Assembly: GCF_900100375.1 (NCBI RefSeq)
Contig: NZ_FNEZ01000001.1
Location: 860,394-924,393, forward strand
From: Flavobacterium noncentrifugens
Lineage (GTDB): Bacteria > Bacteroidota > Bacteroidia > Flavobacteriales > Flavobacteriaceae
DNA: 64,000 nucleotides
Direction: 5' to 3'
Numbering within the stretch: position 1 is the first letter of the stretch; every line of letters starts with the position of its first letter. The translations under genes and the position numbers were made by a program. Positions 25,551-33,807 of this stretch are shown here, piece by piece. The notes beneath the pieces were generated by a model. That model was not told the DNA's origin, searched no databases, and saw only the letters and a program-made list of their open reading frames with translations.

Positions 25551-26213
25551 ATGATCCGGATCTTTTCAACAAAAAAACTCCAGCCGAACCAAAAGCAATT
25601 TTTGCTGAACGCCGGTTTTTCTGTTGTTGAAGCCGATTTTATTAACATTCGAAATACAGAATTTACGTTCTCAAACATTCACGACAACCTGATTTTTACA
25701 AGCGGAAATACCGTGAAAGCCGTTAGCAATCATCCCGATGTTCAGGATATCCGAAGAAATCCAGCGTTTTGCGTAGGCGAAAAAACGGCTAATCTGCTCG
25801 ATGAAAATGGATTTACGGTTCAGGAAATCGCGAACAGCGCAGCCGAATTGGCACAAATGATCATCGCACAATATCCAATGGAAAACTTCACTTTTTTCAA
25901 CGGAAATTTGCGTCTGGATGAACTTCCAAATCAGTTGAAAAAGGCGAATGTGTTGTTCAATGAAGTCGAAGTTTATAAAACGGTTTTAACGCCAAGTCTA
26001 ATAAATACAGCAACCGACGGCATTTTATTTTTCAGTCCTTCAGCAGTTGAAAGTTTTCTTTCAATAAATAAAATCACAAATGAAACCTGTTTTTGCATCG
26101 GAAACACGACTGCGAAAGCATTAGAAAAGAATACAAAAAATATCATAATTGCAAATCAGCCATCCGTTGAAAACACTATCATCCAGACGATAAATTATTA
26201 CAAACAATCTTAA
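25551..26213 (+). CDS. hemD: Uroporphyrinogen-III synthase
   Basis: 220 residues. Closes and isomerises hydroxymethylbilane to uroporphyrinogen III. The family is weakly conserved; here the two-domain pattern is seen in LIFTSGNTVKAV (early), VGEKTANLLDENGF, and late FFSPSAVESFLSINKITNETCFCIGNTTAKALEK, the classical HemD C-terminal signature. Position directly after hemC (1 bp) makes the assignment firm. Confidence 0.9.
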   Translation: MIRIFSTKKLQPNQKQFLLNAGFSVVEADFINIRNTEFTFSNIHDNLIFTSGNTVKAVSNHPDVQDIRRNPAFCVGEKTANLLDENGFTVQEIANSAAELAQMIIAQYPMENFTFFNGNLRLDELPNQLKKANVLFNEVEVYKTVLTPSLINTATDGILFFSPSAVESFLSINKITNETCFCIGNTTAKALEKNTKNIIIANQPSVENTIIQTINYYKQS

Positions 26214-26271
26214 TGAACCTTCATTTCTTAATGGTTTATTTTTTTATCATTAAGGGATTAAGAAAAATTTA
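26214..26271. repeat. Palindromic element, copy 3 of 6 (hemD-hemE), inverted half order
   Basis: Here the right-arm sequence (TTCTTAATGGTTTA) comes first and the left-arm sequence (ATCATTAAGGGATTAAG) second, so the halves are swapped relative to other copies. It begins at the base after the hemD stop. Confidence 0.7.
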
Positions 26272-26291
26272 AGTTTAGCACAAATAAACAA

Positions 26292-27317
26292 ATGATCAAA
26301 AACGACCTATTTTTAAAAGCATTGCGCGGAGAAACCGTAGAACGTCCGCCAGTCTGGATGATGCGCCAAGCTGGCAGGTATTTGCCCGAATTCATCGCCC
26401 TGCGCGACAAATACGATTTTTTTACACGCTGCCAAACGCCGGAATTGGCTTCTGAAATTACCGTGCAGCCCATCAGAAGAATTGCTCCAGATGCAGCGAT
26501 TCTATTCTCAGACATACTCGTCGTGCCGCAAGCAATGGGCATTGAAGTATTAATGAAAGAATCCGTTGGACCATTTTTACCCAATCCAATCCGGACGATT
26601 CAGGATGTTGAAAGAGTCATTGTTCCCGATATCGATGAAACTTTAGGCTACGTTATGGACGCGATCAAAATGACCAAAGAAATGCTCAATGATGAGGTTC
26701 CGCTGATTGGTTTTGCAGGTTCACCATGGACGATTTTTTGTTACGCCGTTGAAGGAAAAGGCTCAAAAAGTTTCGACACTGCCAAAGGATTTTGCTTTTC
26801 GCATCCCGAAGCAGCACACGTTTTATTGCAAAAAATCACCGATACGACAATCGCTTATTTAAAGAAAAAAGTCGAAGCCGGAGTCAACGCAGTCCAGATT
26901 TTTGACAGCTGGGGCGGCATGCTTTCACCAGTCGATTACCAGGAATTTTCGTGGAAATACATCAACCAGATCGTTGAAGCTTTAGCAGACATCACGCCAG
27001 TCATTGTCTTCGGAAAAGGCTGCTGGTTTGCACTCGGCGAAATGGGCAAAAGCAAAGCATCGGCACTTGGCGTAGACTGGACGTGTTCGCCAAGAAACGC
27101 CAGGTACTTATCGGGCGGAAACATTACGTTGCAGGGAAATTTTGATCCGTCAAGGTTGTTGTCGCCGATTCCGACAATCAAAAAAATGGTGCACCAAATG
27201 ATCGACGAATTCGGGAAAGACAAATACATCGTGAATTTAGGCCACGGAATCCTGCCGAATATTCCGGTAGATCACGCGAAAGCGTTCATCGATGCGGTGA
27301 AAGAATATAATAATTGA
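26292..27317 (+). CDS. hemE: Uroporphyrinogen decarboxylase
   Basis: 341 residues. Decarboxylates uroporphyrinogen III to coproporphyrinogen III. The N-terminal signature [17 protein letters not shown] is intact, followed by [32 protein letters not shown], and GLGH-like [22 protein letters not shown] at the C terminus. Full family length. Sits 78 bp after hemD across a palindromic element and is followed by an unusual GC-rich block. Confidence 0.97.
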   Translation: MIKNDLFLKALRGETVERPPVWMMRQAGRYLPEFIALRDKYDFFTRCQTPELASEITVQPIRRIAPDAAILFSDILVVPQAMGIEVLMKESVGPFLPNPIRTIQDVERVIVPDIDETLGYVMDAIKMTKEMLNDEVPLIGFAGSPWTIFCYAVEGKGSKSFDTAKGFCFSHPEAAHVLLQKITDTTIAYLKKKVEAGVNAVQIFDSWGGMLSPVDYQEFSWKYINQIVEALADITPVIVFGKGCWFALGEMGKSKASALGVDWTCSPRNARYLSGGNITLQGNFDPSRLLSPIPTIKKMVHQMIDEFGKDKYIVNLGHGILPNIPVDHAKAFIDAVKEYNN

Positions 27318-27319
27318 TA

Positions 27320-27469
27320 ATGGGGCGTGTCGGCGGCTCCCAAAAAGCTAATCGCATTTTGCTCGCCACCGTCGTGCTTTCGGCACTCGCTGTTGCTTCG
27401 TGCCTCAGCAACGAGCTTAAACAAAGCCTCAATCCCTCACGCAAATCTCACGCACTACCAATAAAGTAA
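27320..27469 (+). other. GC-richer block with a 49-codon ORF resembling a lipoprotein
   Basis: The hemE-27474 gap is visibly GC-richer than its surroundings (motifs GGGGCGTGTCGGCGGC and CTCGCCACCGTCGTGC). An ATG at 27320 opens 49 codons to TAA 27469, predicting MGRVGGSQKANRILLATVV, then LSALAVASC, which looks like a lipobox. The ORF ends four bases before the next start codon. It could be a tiny lipoprotein or, more likely, a dispersed non-coding repeat whose reading frame is accidental. Confidence 0.3.
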
Positions 27470-27473
27470 ATCT

Positions 27474-27848
27474 ATGCCATTAACCGCAAGGCTTCGCGAC
27501 GAAGAAAACGAAAGAATCAACAACGTTTTAAAAAAGTTGATTGGTTTGGATTATGTTCCTGAAACGGGAACTGATTCCATCGATCAGATTTTGGCTCAAA
27601 TCGGCTTGACGTTTGAAATGTTGTCTAATTTAAGTCCGCAAGATTTGGTGTTGCATTTGAAAAAATTCAATTTTGACTGGGAAAATGCAGAACAATTTGC
27701 CGATTTTCTGATTTCAGTTTCCGATCGGTCGAATGAAAATTCAATACATTGGAAACAATGCGCCATCGCCGTTTACAATTACATTCAATCCGAAAGCAAA
27801 GTGTTTTCATTCGGAATTTCGACTAAAATCGCAGCTGCAAAAAAGTAA
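27474..27848 (+). CDS. Conserved-looking hypothetical protein in the haem cluster
   Basis: 124 residues, soluble, no signal peptide or membrane segment. Mostly helical (ARLRDEENERINNVLKKLIG, SPQDLVLHLKKFNFDWENAEQFADFLI). No domain recognised. Three bases separate its stop from the GNAT gene, which in turn overlaps hemF, so it is transcribed with the haem genes. A link to haem synthesis is only positional. Confidence 0.65.
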   Translation: MPLTARLRDEENERINNVLKKLIGLDYVPETGTDSIDQILAQIGLTFEMLSNLSPQDLVLHLKKFNFDWENAEQFADFLISVSDRSNENSIHWKQCAIAVYNYIQSESKVFSFGISTKIAAAKK

Positions 27849-27851
27849 GTT

Positions 27852-28397
27852 ATGGCATTCGAAAACTGGAACATACAAACCATCGCTGAAATTCTTCCCG
27901 AAGAATTGTTCAACCTGATTGAGAAAAACCGAAACCACATCAGCAAAACATTTCCGGTTACAGTTTCAAGCTGTGAGAATTTCGAGAAAACCATTCAGTA
28001 TCTCGGCGAAGCAATCGAAAATCAGGAAAAAGAAGAATCCTATTATTTTTATCTGAGAAACCTCGAAACCGGAATTTTGATCGGATTTGTGATGATTAAA
28101 AACCTCAATAAAAAAATCCGAAAATGCGAACTTGCGTATTTTGTAGATCAGGATTTCGAAGGAAAAGGCATCATTTCGAAAGCAGTTGTACAAACGATCA
28201 GCTTTTGTTTCCGCGAATTGATGATGAACAAGATTTTCATCTGTACATCAAAAATCAATTTCGGAAGCCAAAAAATTGCAACGAAAAACGGTTTTCAGCA
28301 GGAAGGCATTTTACGCGAAGAATTTAAAAACGGTGAAGGCGTTTTAGAAGATATTGTTTATTTCGGACTCTTAAAATCCGATTATTATGAAAGATAA
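27852..28397 (+). CDS. GNAT N-acetyltransferase, RimJ/RimL-like
   Basis: 181 residues. The GNAT fold is indicated by LETGILIGFVMIKNLNKK, the acetyl-CoA loop VDQDFEGKGIISKAV, and the C-terminal NFGSQKIATKNGFQQEGILREEF with the A-x-x-x-G-F-x-x-E-G pattern of ribosomal-protein acetyltransferase relatives. The last 11 bases overlap the start of hemF, so translation is coupled. Substrate unknown. Confidence 0.85.
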   Translation: MAFENWNIQTIAEILPEELFNLIEKNRNHISKTFPVTVSSCENFEKTIQYLGEAIENQEKEESYYFYLRNLETGILIGFVMIKNLNKKIRKCELAYFVDQDFEGKGIISKAVVQTISFCFRELMMNKIFICTSKINFGSQKIATKNGFQQEGILREEFKNGEGVLEDIVYFGLLKSDYYER

Positions 28398-29289
28398 ATT
28401 TTACCAATACATACAGAATCTCCAAGACGAAATTGTTGCCGGACTTGAAAAAATCGATGGCCACGCCAAATTCCGTGAAGACATTTGGCAACGCCCAGAA
28501 GGCGGCGGAGGACGAACACGCGTCATTGAAAACGGCGCAGTATTCGAAAAAGGCGGCGTCAACATTTCAGCAGTTCACGGCAAATTGCCCGATTCGATGC
28601 AAAAATTATTCAACGTAGGCGAAGCTGATTTTTTTGCGTGCGGACTCAGTTTGGTCATCCATCCAAAAAGCCCAATGGTGCCCACGGTTCATGCAAATTG
28701 GCGTTATTTTGAAATGTATGATGAGGTAGGAAATGTCATCCAGTCGTGGTTCGGCGGCGGCCAGGATTTAACGCCGTATTATTTATTTGAAGAAGATGCA
28801 AAACATTTTCACCAAACCTCAAAAACGGCCTGCGACAAACACAACCGCGACTTTTATACAAAATATAAAAAACAATGTGATGGGTATTTCTGGAACGCGC
28901 ACCGCAACGAAGCACGTGGCATTGGTGGTTTGTTCTTCGATTATTGCAAAGCAACAGAACAAATGTCGATGGAAAACTGGTATGATTTCGTGACTGAAAT
29001 AGGCAACAGTTTCCTCGAAGCATACGTTCCGATTGTAGAAAAAAGAAAAGATTTGCCGTATACAGAAGCACAAAAAAACTGGCAGGAAATCCGCCGTGGG
29101 CGTTATGTCGAATTCAATCTCGTTCACGACAAAGGCACGTTGTTCGGGCTAAAAACCAACGGCCGCATCGAAAGCATTTTGATGAGTTTGCCACCAACCG
29201 TGCAATGGATTTACGACCATCATCCGGAAAAAGGAAGTGAAGAGGAAAAGTTGTTGAAAGTTTTAGAAAACCCGGTAGATTGGATTTAA
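28387..29289 (+). CDS. hemF: Oxygen-dependent coproporphyrinogen III oxidase
   Basis: 300 residues. Oxidative decarboxylation of coproporphyrinogen III to protoporphyrinogen IX using O2, consistent with an aerobe. Signatures: WQRPEGGGGRTRV, HPKSPMVPTVHANWRYFE, WFGGGQDLTPYYLFEED and RGIGGLFFDY, ending in the conserved EFNLVHDKGTLFGLKTNGRIESILMSLPP. Full length for the family. Overlaps the GNAT gene by 11 bp. Confidence 0.97.
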   Translation: MKDKFYQYIQNLQDEIVAGLEKIDGHAKFREDIWQRPEGGGGRTRVIENGAVFEKGGVNISAVHGKLPDSMQKLFNVGEADFFACGLSLVIHPKSPMVPTVHANWRYFEMYDEVGNVIQSWFGGGQDLTPYYLFEEDAKHFHQTSKTACDKHNRDFYTKYKKQCDGYFWNAHRNEARGIGGLFFDYCKATEQMSMENWYDFVTEIGNSFLEAYVPIVEKRKDLPYTEAQKNWQEIRRGRYVEFNLVHDKGTLFGLKTNGRIESILMSLPPTVQWIYDHHPEKGSEEEKLLKVLENPVDWI

Positions 29290-29295
29290 CAAAAT

Positions 29296-29358
29296 AAACC
29301 ATTAAGGAATTAAGATTCATTAAGTAGACTTAACTAGTCTTAATTCCTTAATGGTTCA
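29296..29358. repeat. Palindromic element, copy 4 of 6 (after hemF)
   Basis: Most regular copy: a 19-bp perfect inverted repeat, 29297-29315 with 29338-29356 (AACCATTAAGGAATTAAGA and its complement), 22-base loop. Confidence 0.85.
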
Positions 29359-29404
29359 AATAAAATATGCGACGAAGAAAGAACTTACATTTCTGGTTGA
29401 ATGT

Positions 29405-29440
29405 AATTATCAATTGTCCATCATCAATTATCCATTAATT
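29405..29440. repeat. TTATCCATTATCAATT-type degenerate repeat
   Basis: AATTATCAATTGTCCATC and following AATTATCCATT units, just before the DUF4421 gene. A close copy lies at 30401-30434 before hemB, and a fragment at ~43479. Confidence 0.6.
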
Positions 29441-30378
29441 TGAAAAATTATTGCATAGGGATTTTTTTTACCAGTTTTCTGAGCTGTCTGGCGCAGGAAG
29501 ACTCAACCCGTGTGCGCTATTTTAAACCATTCGATGACAACATTACAACAAAACTTTCTGTAAATTCCACATCAAACAGTTTTGTTTTAAATGATGTTGC
29601 CAATAATATGAGATATGATATTGTTCCGAATGACCGCGAGCGAATTGATCTTGGCATAAGTTACCGATCAATTGCATTCAGTTTTGGCTTTGCACCAGAT
29701 TTTCTCGCAACTAACAAAGACAACAACAATTCGAAATTATACAACCTGAATTTTCGCGCATTCCACAAGCAATGGACACAGAGTTTTGATTTGTACAGTC
29801 AAAGAGGATTTTACCTCGAAGCAAACGACCAGCAAGTTCCGCTTCCCGAAATGAAAACCTTAAAAATCGGCGGGCAGACTTCATACATTTTAAACAAGAA
29901 CTTTTCATTCCGAGCTGTTTCGGCGCAAAGCGAATGGCAGCAAAAAAGCGCCGGAAGTTTCGTTCCAACCTTATCCTTATATTACACCAAACTGCGGTTT
30001 AAAATTGAAGATTTCGACGAAACCGTAAACATTTACACTGCAGCGTTATCGCCGGCCTATTATTACAATTTCGTCATCAGGAAAAATTTCTTTTTCTCGC
30101 TGGGCGTTTTGCCGGGTTTCGGAGTAGAATATGCAGATTCCGATGCTTCGGCTTTGTATCAGATGGAAATTAGCGCCGCATTAGGTTACAATTCAGATAC
30201 ATTTTTTGCCGGAATCAATTCCAATGCAAAATATTTCAACAGCAATACCGGCTCCGATGTCGAATGGGGCGATACGGTTTCGAGGGGCGAAATTTACCTC
30301 GGCTATCGGTTCAAACCACCCAAAAAACTGACTGAAACCACCGATAAAATCAACCAGAAATTACCATTCAAAAAATAA
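29440..30378 (+). CDS. DUF4421-type exported protein, TTG start
   Basis: 312 residues beginning at a TTG codon (29440). The only in-frame upstream ATG (29401) is followed at once by a stop, and the TTG start gives a proper signal peptide (KNYCIGIFFTSFLSCLAQ). The body matches the DUF4421 pattern: RYFKPFDDNITTKLSVN, then many amphipathic beta strands (LYNLNFRAFHKQWTQSFDLY) and a C-terminal EIYLGYRFKPPKKL. An outer-membrane beta-barrel is likely. It lies between hemF and hemB with no obvious haem role. Confidence 0.75.
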   Translation: MKNYCIGIFFTSFLSCLAQEDSTRVRYFKPFDDNITTKLSVNSTSNSFVLNDVANNMRYDIVPNDRERIDLGISYRSIAFSFGFAPDFLATNKDNNNSKLYNLNFRAFHKQWTQSFDLYSQRGFYLEANDQQVPLPEMKTLKIGGQTSYILNKNFSFRAVSAQSEWQQKSAGSFVPTLSLYYTKLRFKIEDFDETVNIYTAALSPAYYYNFVIRKNFFFSLGVLPGFGVEYADSDASALYQMEISAALGYNSDTFFAGINSNAKYFNSNTGSDVEWGDTVSRGEIYLGYRFKPPKKLTETTDKINQKLPFKK

Positions 30379-30400
30379 AAATAATCTACGATAGTGTCTC

Positions 30401-30434
30401 AATTATCAATTGTTCATTATCCATTATCCATTAA
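30401..30434. repeat. TTATCCATTATCAATT-type repeat before hemB
   Basis: AATTATCAATTGTTCATT followed by two CCATTAT units, ending four bases before the hemB ATG. Copy of the element at 29405-29440. Confidence 0.6.
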
Positions 30435-30437
30435 AAT

Positions 30438-31427
30438 ATGATGTTCAACAGAAATAGAAGACTCAGAACCAATGAATCGATCAGAAGTTTAGTAAGAGAA
30501 ACGACTTTAAGTCCGAACGATTTTATGTTACCGATGTTCGTCGCCGAAGGCAAAGACGTCAAAATTGCCATTCCATCGATGCCCGGAATTTACCGCCATT
30601 CGCTCGACAACACCATCAAAGAAATTAAAGAAGCCTGGAATCTCGGGATCACAGCCGTAAATATTTACGTTAAAGTTTCCGAAAACCTCAAAGACAACAC
30701 CGGAAAAGAAGCCTGGAACAAAGACGGACTCATGCAGCAAACGATCCGCGCGATCAAAGACGCCGTTCCTGAAATGATCGTGATGCCAGATGTCGCGCTT
30801 GATCCATATTCGATTTACGGCCACGATGGCATTATCGAAAAAGGACAAATCATGAACGATTCAACGGTTGATGCGCTTACGCGTATGAGCCTCAGCCACG
30901 CCGAAGCCGGAGCCGATTTTGTTGCACCTTCAGACATGATGGACGGCCGCGTGTATGCGATCAGAAAAGCACTTGAAGAAAACGGACACCACAATGTAGG
31001 AATCATGAGTTACAGTGCAAAATATGCATCGGCATTTTACGGGCCTTTCCGCGACGCACTCGATTCTGCGCCGGTCGATCTAAACCATGTGCCAAAAGAT
31101 AAAAAAACGTATCAGATGGATTATGCAAACCGCATCGAAGCCATCAAAGAAACGCTCGACGACGTGGCTGAAGGCGCCGATATTGTGATGGTAAAACCCG
31201 GAATGGCGTATCTCGACATTGTTCGCGAAGTTAAAAATGCTGTAAATGTTCCTGTTGCCGTTTATCAGGTTTCAGGCGAATATGCGATGGTCAAAGCGGC
31301 CTCAGAGCGCGGTTGGCTTGACCACGACAAGATCATGATTGAACAATTGTACTGCATCAAAAGGGCAGGAGCGAACATCATTTCGACGTATTTTGCGAAA
31401 GAAGCAGCCGTCATTTTAAACAGATAA
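30438..31427 (+). CDS. hemB: Delta-aminolevulinic acid dehydratase (porphobilinogen synthase)
   Basis: 329 residues. Condenses two ALA to porphobilinogen. Motifs: NDFMLPMFVAEG, the metal region DVALDPYSIYGHDGII (lacking the Cys triad of zinc enzymes, so a Mg-type enzyme is likely), APSDMMDGRVYAIRKAL, Schiff-base Lys regions MSYSAKYASAFYGPFRDA and VMVKPGMAYLDIV. Although second in the pathway, it lies last in the plus-strand series. ATG 30438 or 30441. Confidence 0.97.
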   Translation: MMFNRNRRLRTNESIRSLVRETTLSPNDFMLPMFVAEGKDVKIAIPSMPGIYRHSLDNTIKEIKEAWNLGITAVNIYVKVSENLKDNTGKEAWNKDGLMQQTIRAIKDAVPEMIVMPDVALDPYSIYGHDGIIEKGQIMNDSTVDALTRMSLSHAEAGADFVAPSDMMDGRVYAIRKALEENGHHNVGIMSYSAKYASAFYGPFRDALDSAPVDLNHVPKDKKTYQMDYANRIEAIKETLDDVAEGADIVMVKPGMAYLDIVREVKNAVNVPVAVYQVSGEYAMVKAASERGWLDHDKIMIEQLYCIKRAGANIISTYFAKEAAVILNR

Positions 31428-31440
31428 ATATTTTAAAATT

Positions 31441-31503
31441 CACAGTTAAGGAATTAAGGAAATTAAGTTTTTGCTTAACGGGTCTTAATGCCTTAATGGT
31501 TCA
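31441..31503. repeat. Palindromic element, copy 5 of 6 (after hemB)
   Basis: Left arm GTTAAGGAATTAAGGAAATT, right arm CTTAATGCCTTAATGGTT; the left end AACC is degenerate here. Confidence 0.75.
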
Positions 31504-31518
31504 AAAAAATAAAAAAAC

Positions 31519-31902
31519 ATGTACAAAAAGCTTTTATTTTTAATAGCAATCGGCCTGTTTTTCAGTTGTAAATCTGAAGAAAAAAAAGAAAATCTGTATC
31601 CAGAAGCGCAAACTGAAAAGCAAACGCCCGAACAACTTGGTCAGGAGCTTTTCGAAGGCAAAGGAAACTGCATCGCCTGCCATCAGCCCGACCAGAAAAT
31701 CATTGGCCCAAGTCTGCAGGAAATTGCAAAAACCTACAAAGACAAGAACGCAAGCATCGTAAATTTTCTCAAAGGCAACGAAGAACCCATCGTCGATCCG
31801 AGTCAGTTTGAAGTCATGAAAACGAATTTCACGATCACGAAGCAAATGTCTGAAGTCGAATTAAAAGCGCTCGAAAGTTACATTTTGAGCCATTTGAAGT
31901 AG
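31519..31902 (+). CDS. Lipoprotein c-type cytochrome
   Basis: 127 residues. Signal peptide with lipobox GLFFSC (Cys at ~17), so lipid-anchored in the periplasm. One haem-binding CIACH motif (GKGNCIACHQPDQKIIGPSL, the GPSL following as in class I cytochromes) and a distal Met candidate near FEVMKTNF. Probably an electron carrier. It follows hemB after a palindromic element, so haem supply and a haem protein are side by side. Confidence 0.9.
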   Translation: MYKKLLFLIAIGLFFSCKSEEKKENLYPEAQTEKQTPEQLGQELFEGKGNCIACHQPDQKIIGPSLQEIAKTYKDKNASIVNFLKGNEEPIVDPSQFEVMKTNFTITKQMSEVELKALESYILSHLK

Positions 31903-31908
31903 TTTTTC

Positions 31909-32034
31909 AGGAGCTGATTCCGGCTATCCGCTGCAAATGAAATTCACTGAACTCATATGAAAAGTAGAAATAAAGTGAAGCAATCTTTTTTCGGTAAAAC
32001 CTCAAAAAGGATTTCCGCTTCTATCAGGGCTAGG
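31909..32034 (+). repeat. Interspersed element, copy E of 5
   Basis: Left end CAGGAGCTGATTCCGGCTAT, right end GGATTTCCGCTTCTATC and AGGGCTAGGG, with ~85 divergent bases between. Begins 6 bases after the cytochrome stop on the same strand. Other copies: 38997, 43501, 45141, 49810. Confidence 0.75.
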
Positions 32035-32088
32035 GCGACAGTTTCAAAAATAAGCTTATGATTTCAACGCAAAAACTTACCTTTAACA

Positions 32089-32562
32089 ATGGAAACCGCC
32101 TTTATCAATTCACCGCTCGGAATCACGAAAATCACCGGAGACGAATCGGGGATTTCAGTCATTTCCATATTGAACGATGAAACGGAAATTTCTTCAGAAA
32201 TCCCCGAAATACTTGGGGAAGCAGTCAGCCAACTCTACGATTATTTCGATGGCAAACGCCAGGATTTTACCTTTAAATTAAATCCGTCAGGAACTGATTT
32301 CCAGCAAAAAGTATGGCAGGAATTGTTGAAAATTCCATTTGGGAAAACCATGTCTTACCTTGATCTGTCCAAAAAAATCGGCGATGTCAAAGCCATACGG
32401 GCCGTGGCTTCAGCCAATGGAAAAAATCCGTTATGGATTGTTGTTCCGTACCATCGCGTCATCGGAACAGATGGTTCGCTAACCGGTTATGCCGGCGGAT
32501 TGTGGCGCAAGAAATGGCTCATCGAACATGAAAATCCAAGCCATCAGCAAAGTCTTTTCTAA
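32089..32562 (+). CDS. MGMT-fold alkyltransferase-like protein lacking the catalytic Cys
   Basis: 157 residues, homologous to O6-methylguanine-DNA methyltransferase. The C-terminal DNA-binding domain is well kept: GTDFQQKVWQELLKIPFGKT, arginine-finger helix KAIRAVASANGKNPLW, and the active-site strand. The last reads VVPYHRVIG: the invariant PCHR Cys is Tyr (codon TAC, 32449-32451). It therefore cannot accept an alkyl group the usual way. Alkyltransferase-like proteins with Trp or Ala at this place bind alkylguanine and flag it for nucleotide excision repair; a similar role is inferred. Confidence 0.85.
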   Translation: METAFINSPLGITKITGDESGISVISILNDETEISSEIPEILGEAVSQLYDYFDGKRQDFTFKLNPSGTDFQQKVWQELLKIPFGKTMSYLDLSKKIGDVKAIRAVASANGKNPLWIVVPYHRVIGTDGSLTGYAGGLWRKKWLIEHENPSHQQSLF

Positions 32563-32618
32563 AAAAGAATCATAAAGGAAAATTGTGTAAATTGCTTTGC
32601 CTTTGCAAACAAACATTT

Positions 32619-33776
32619 ATGAAAATCCTTGTCAAAATCCTGTTGTGGTTCATCGTCGTGTTGACATCAATCACCTTACTGCTCTACATTTTCAATTTTG
32701 ATTACCTGATCACCGCAGTCAGAACAGTTTATTTAAACGGCCACACAACGGCATTTCTCGATGATTATAAATATTTTGCAAACCGCACCATTCCAAAAAG
32801 CACCACGCCGCAGCCTTGGGCAATTTCCAAAGATTACAATTCGGTAAAACCAACTGCTGAACTCGAAAACTGGCATCAAGAAACCGGAAGCGTCGCCTTT
32901 TTGATTATAAAAAAGGACAGCATCTGGAACGAAAGTTATTATGATGGTTATGGAAAAGATTCCAAATCAAATTCATTTTCGATGGCAAAAAGCGTGGTTT
33001 CGGCAGCGCTTGGAAAAGCGATCATGCAGGGAAAGATCAAAAGCCTTGAGCAGTTGGTTTCTGATTTTTATCCTGAATTTGCAGATGGAAAAACAGCCAC
33101 AATGACCGTTGGTGATTTGTCCTCGATGGCTTCCGGATTAGATTGGGATGAATCGTATTACAGTCCGTTTTCAGTAACCACACGCGCTTATTTTGATGAA
33201 GATTTAGATAAAATCATCCTCGGTTTAAAAGGAGAAAGCGAGCCGGGAAAATCATATAAATACCTTTCCGGAAACACGCAATTGCTCGCAATGTGCATCC
33301 AAAAAGCAACCGGGGAAAACCTCGCCGACTATGTTTCCAAAAATTTCTGGCAGCCGCTTGGCGCAGAAAATGAAGCGCTTTGGCAAACCGACCACAAAGG
33401 CGGAATGGTCAAAGCATATTGTTGTATTGCAAGCAATGCACGCGATTTTGCACGTTTCGGAAAATTGTACAAACAAAACGGAAAATGGAACGGACAGCAA
33501 ATACTTGACAGTACTTTTATAGTCAAGTCAACGACGCCGCGCTTTGCAGATTCGCCTGAATACGGTTACGGTTTCTGGCTCAGCAATTACAAAAACAAGA
33601 AAATATTTTACATGCGCGGACATCTTGGGCAATATGTGATCGTGATTCCTGAAGACGATCTGATCATCGTTCGCCTTGGAAACCGACACGTCCGAAGCAC
33701 GACTGGCAACAAGCACAGCGACGATTTTTACGGCTATATTGACGAAACCTATAAAATGCTTGCCAAAAGAAAATAA
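32619..33776 (+). CDS. Serine hydrolase of the beta-lactamase/class C family
   Basis: 385 residues from ATG 32619, which gives a signal anchor (LVKILLWFIVVLTSITLLLYIF); the open frame begins earlier at a TTG. Penicillin-binding-like fold: SxxK motif in SFSMAKSVVSAALG (Ser-Met-Ala-Lys), the YxN-like KYLSGNTQLLAMC, and a C-terminal HLGQYVIVIPEDDLIIVRLGN in place of KTG (HxG variant as in class C esterases). Periplasmic or membrane-anchored. Substrate unknown: esterase, peptidase or amidase are all possible. Confidence 0.85.
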   Translation: MKILVKILLWFIVVLTSITLLLYIFNFDYLITAVRTVYLNGHTTAFLDDYKYFANRTIPKSTTPQPWAISKDYNSVKPTAELENWHQETGSVAFLIIKKDSIWNESYYDGYGKDSKSNSFSMAKSVVSAALGKAIMQGKIKSLEQLVSDFYPEFADGKTATMTVGDLSSMASGLDWDESYYSPFSVTTRAYFDEDLDKIILGLKGESEPGKSYKYLSGNTQLLAMCIQKATGENLADYVSKNFWQPLGAENEALWQTDHKGGMVKAYCCIASNARDFARFGKLYKQNGKWNGQQILDSTFIVKSTTPRFADSPEYGYGFWLSNYKNKKIFYMRGHLGQYVIVIPEDDLIIVRLGNRHVRSTTGNKHSDDFYGYIDETYKMLAKRK

Positions 33777-33807
33777 TATTAGCCAGAAACTTTAAATACA
33801 CGCCATT

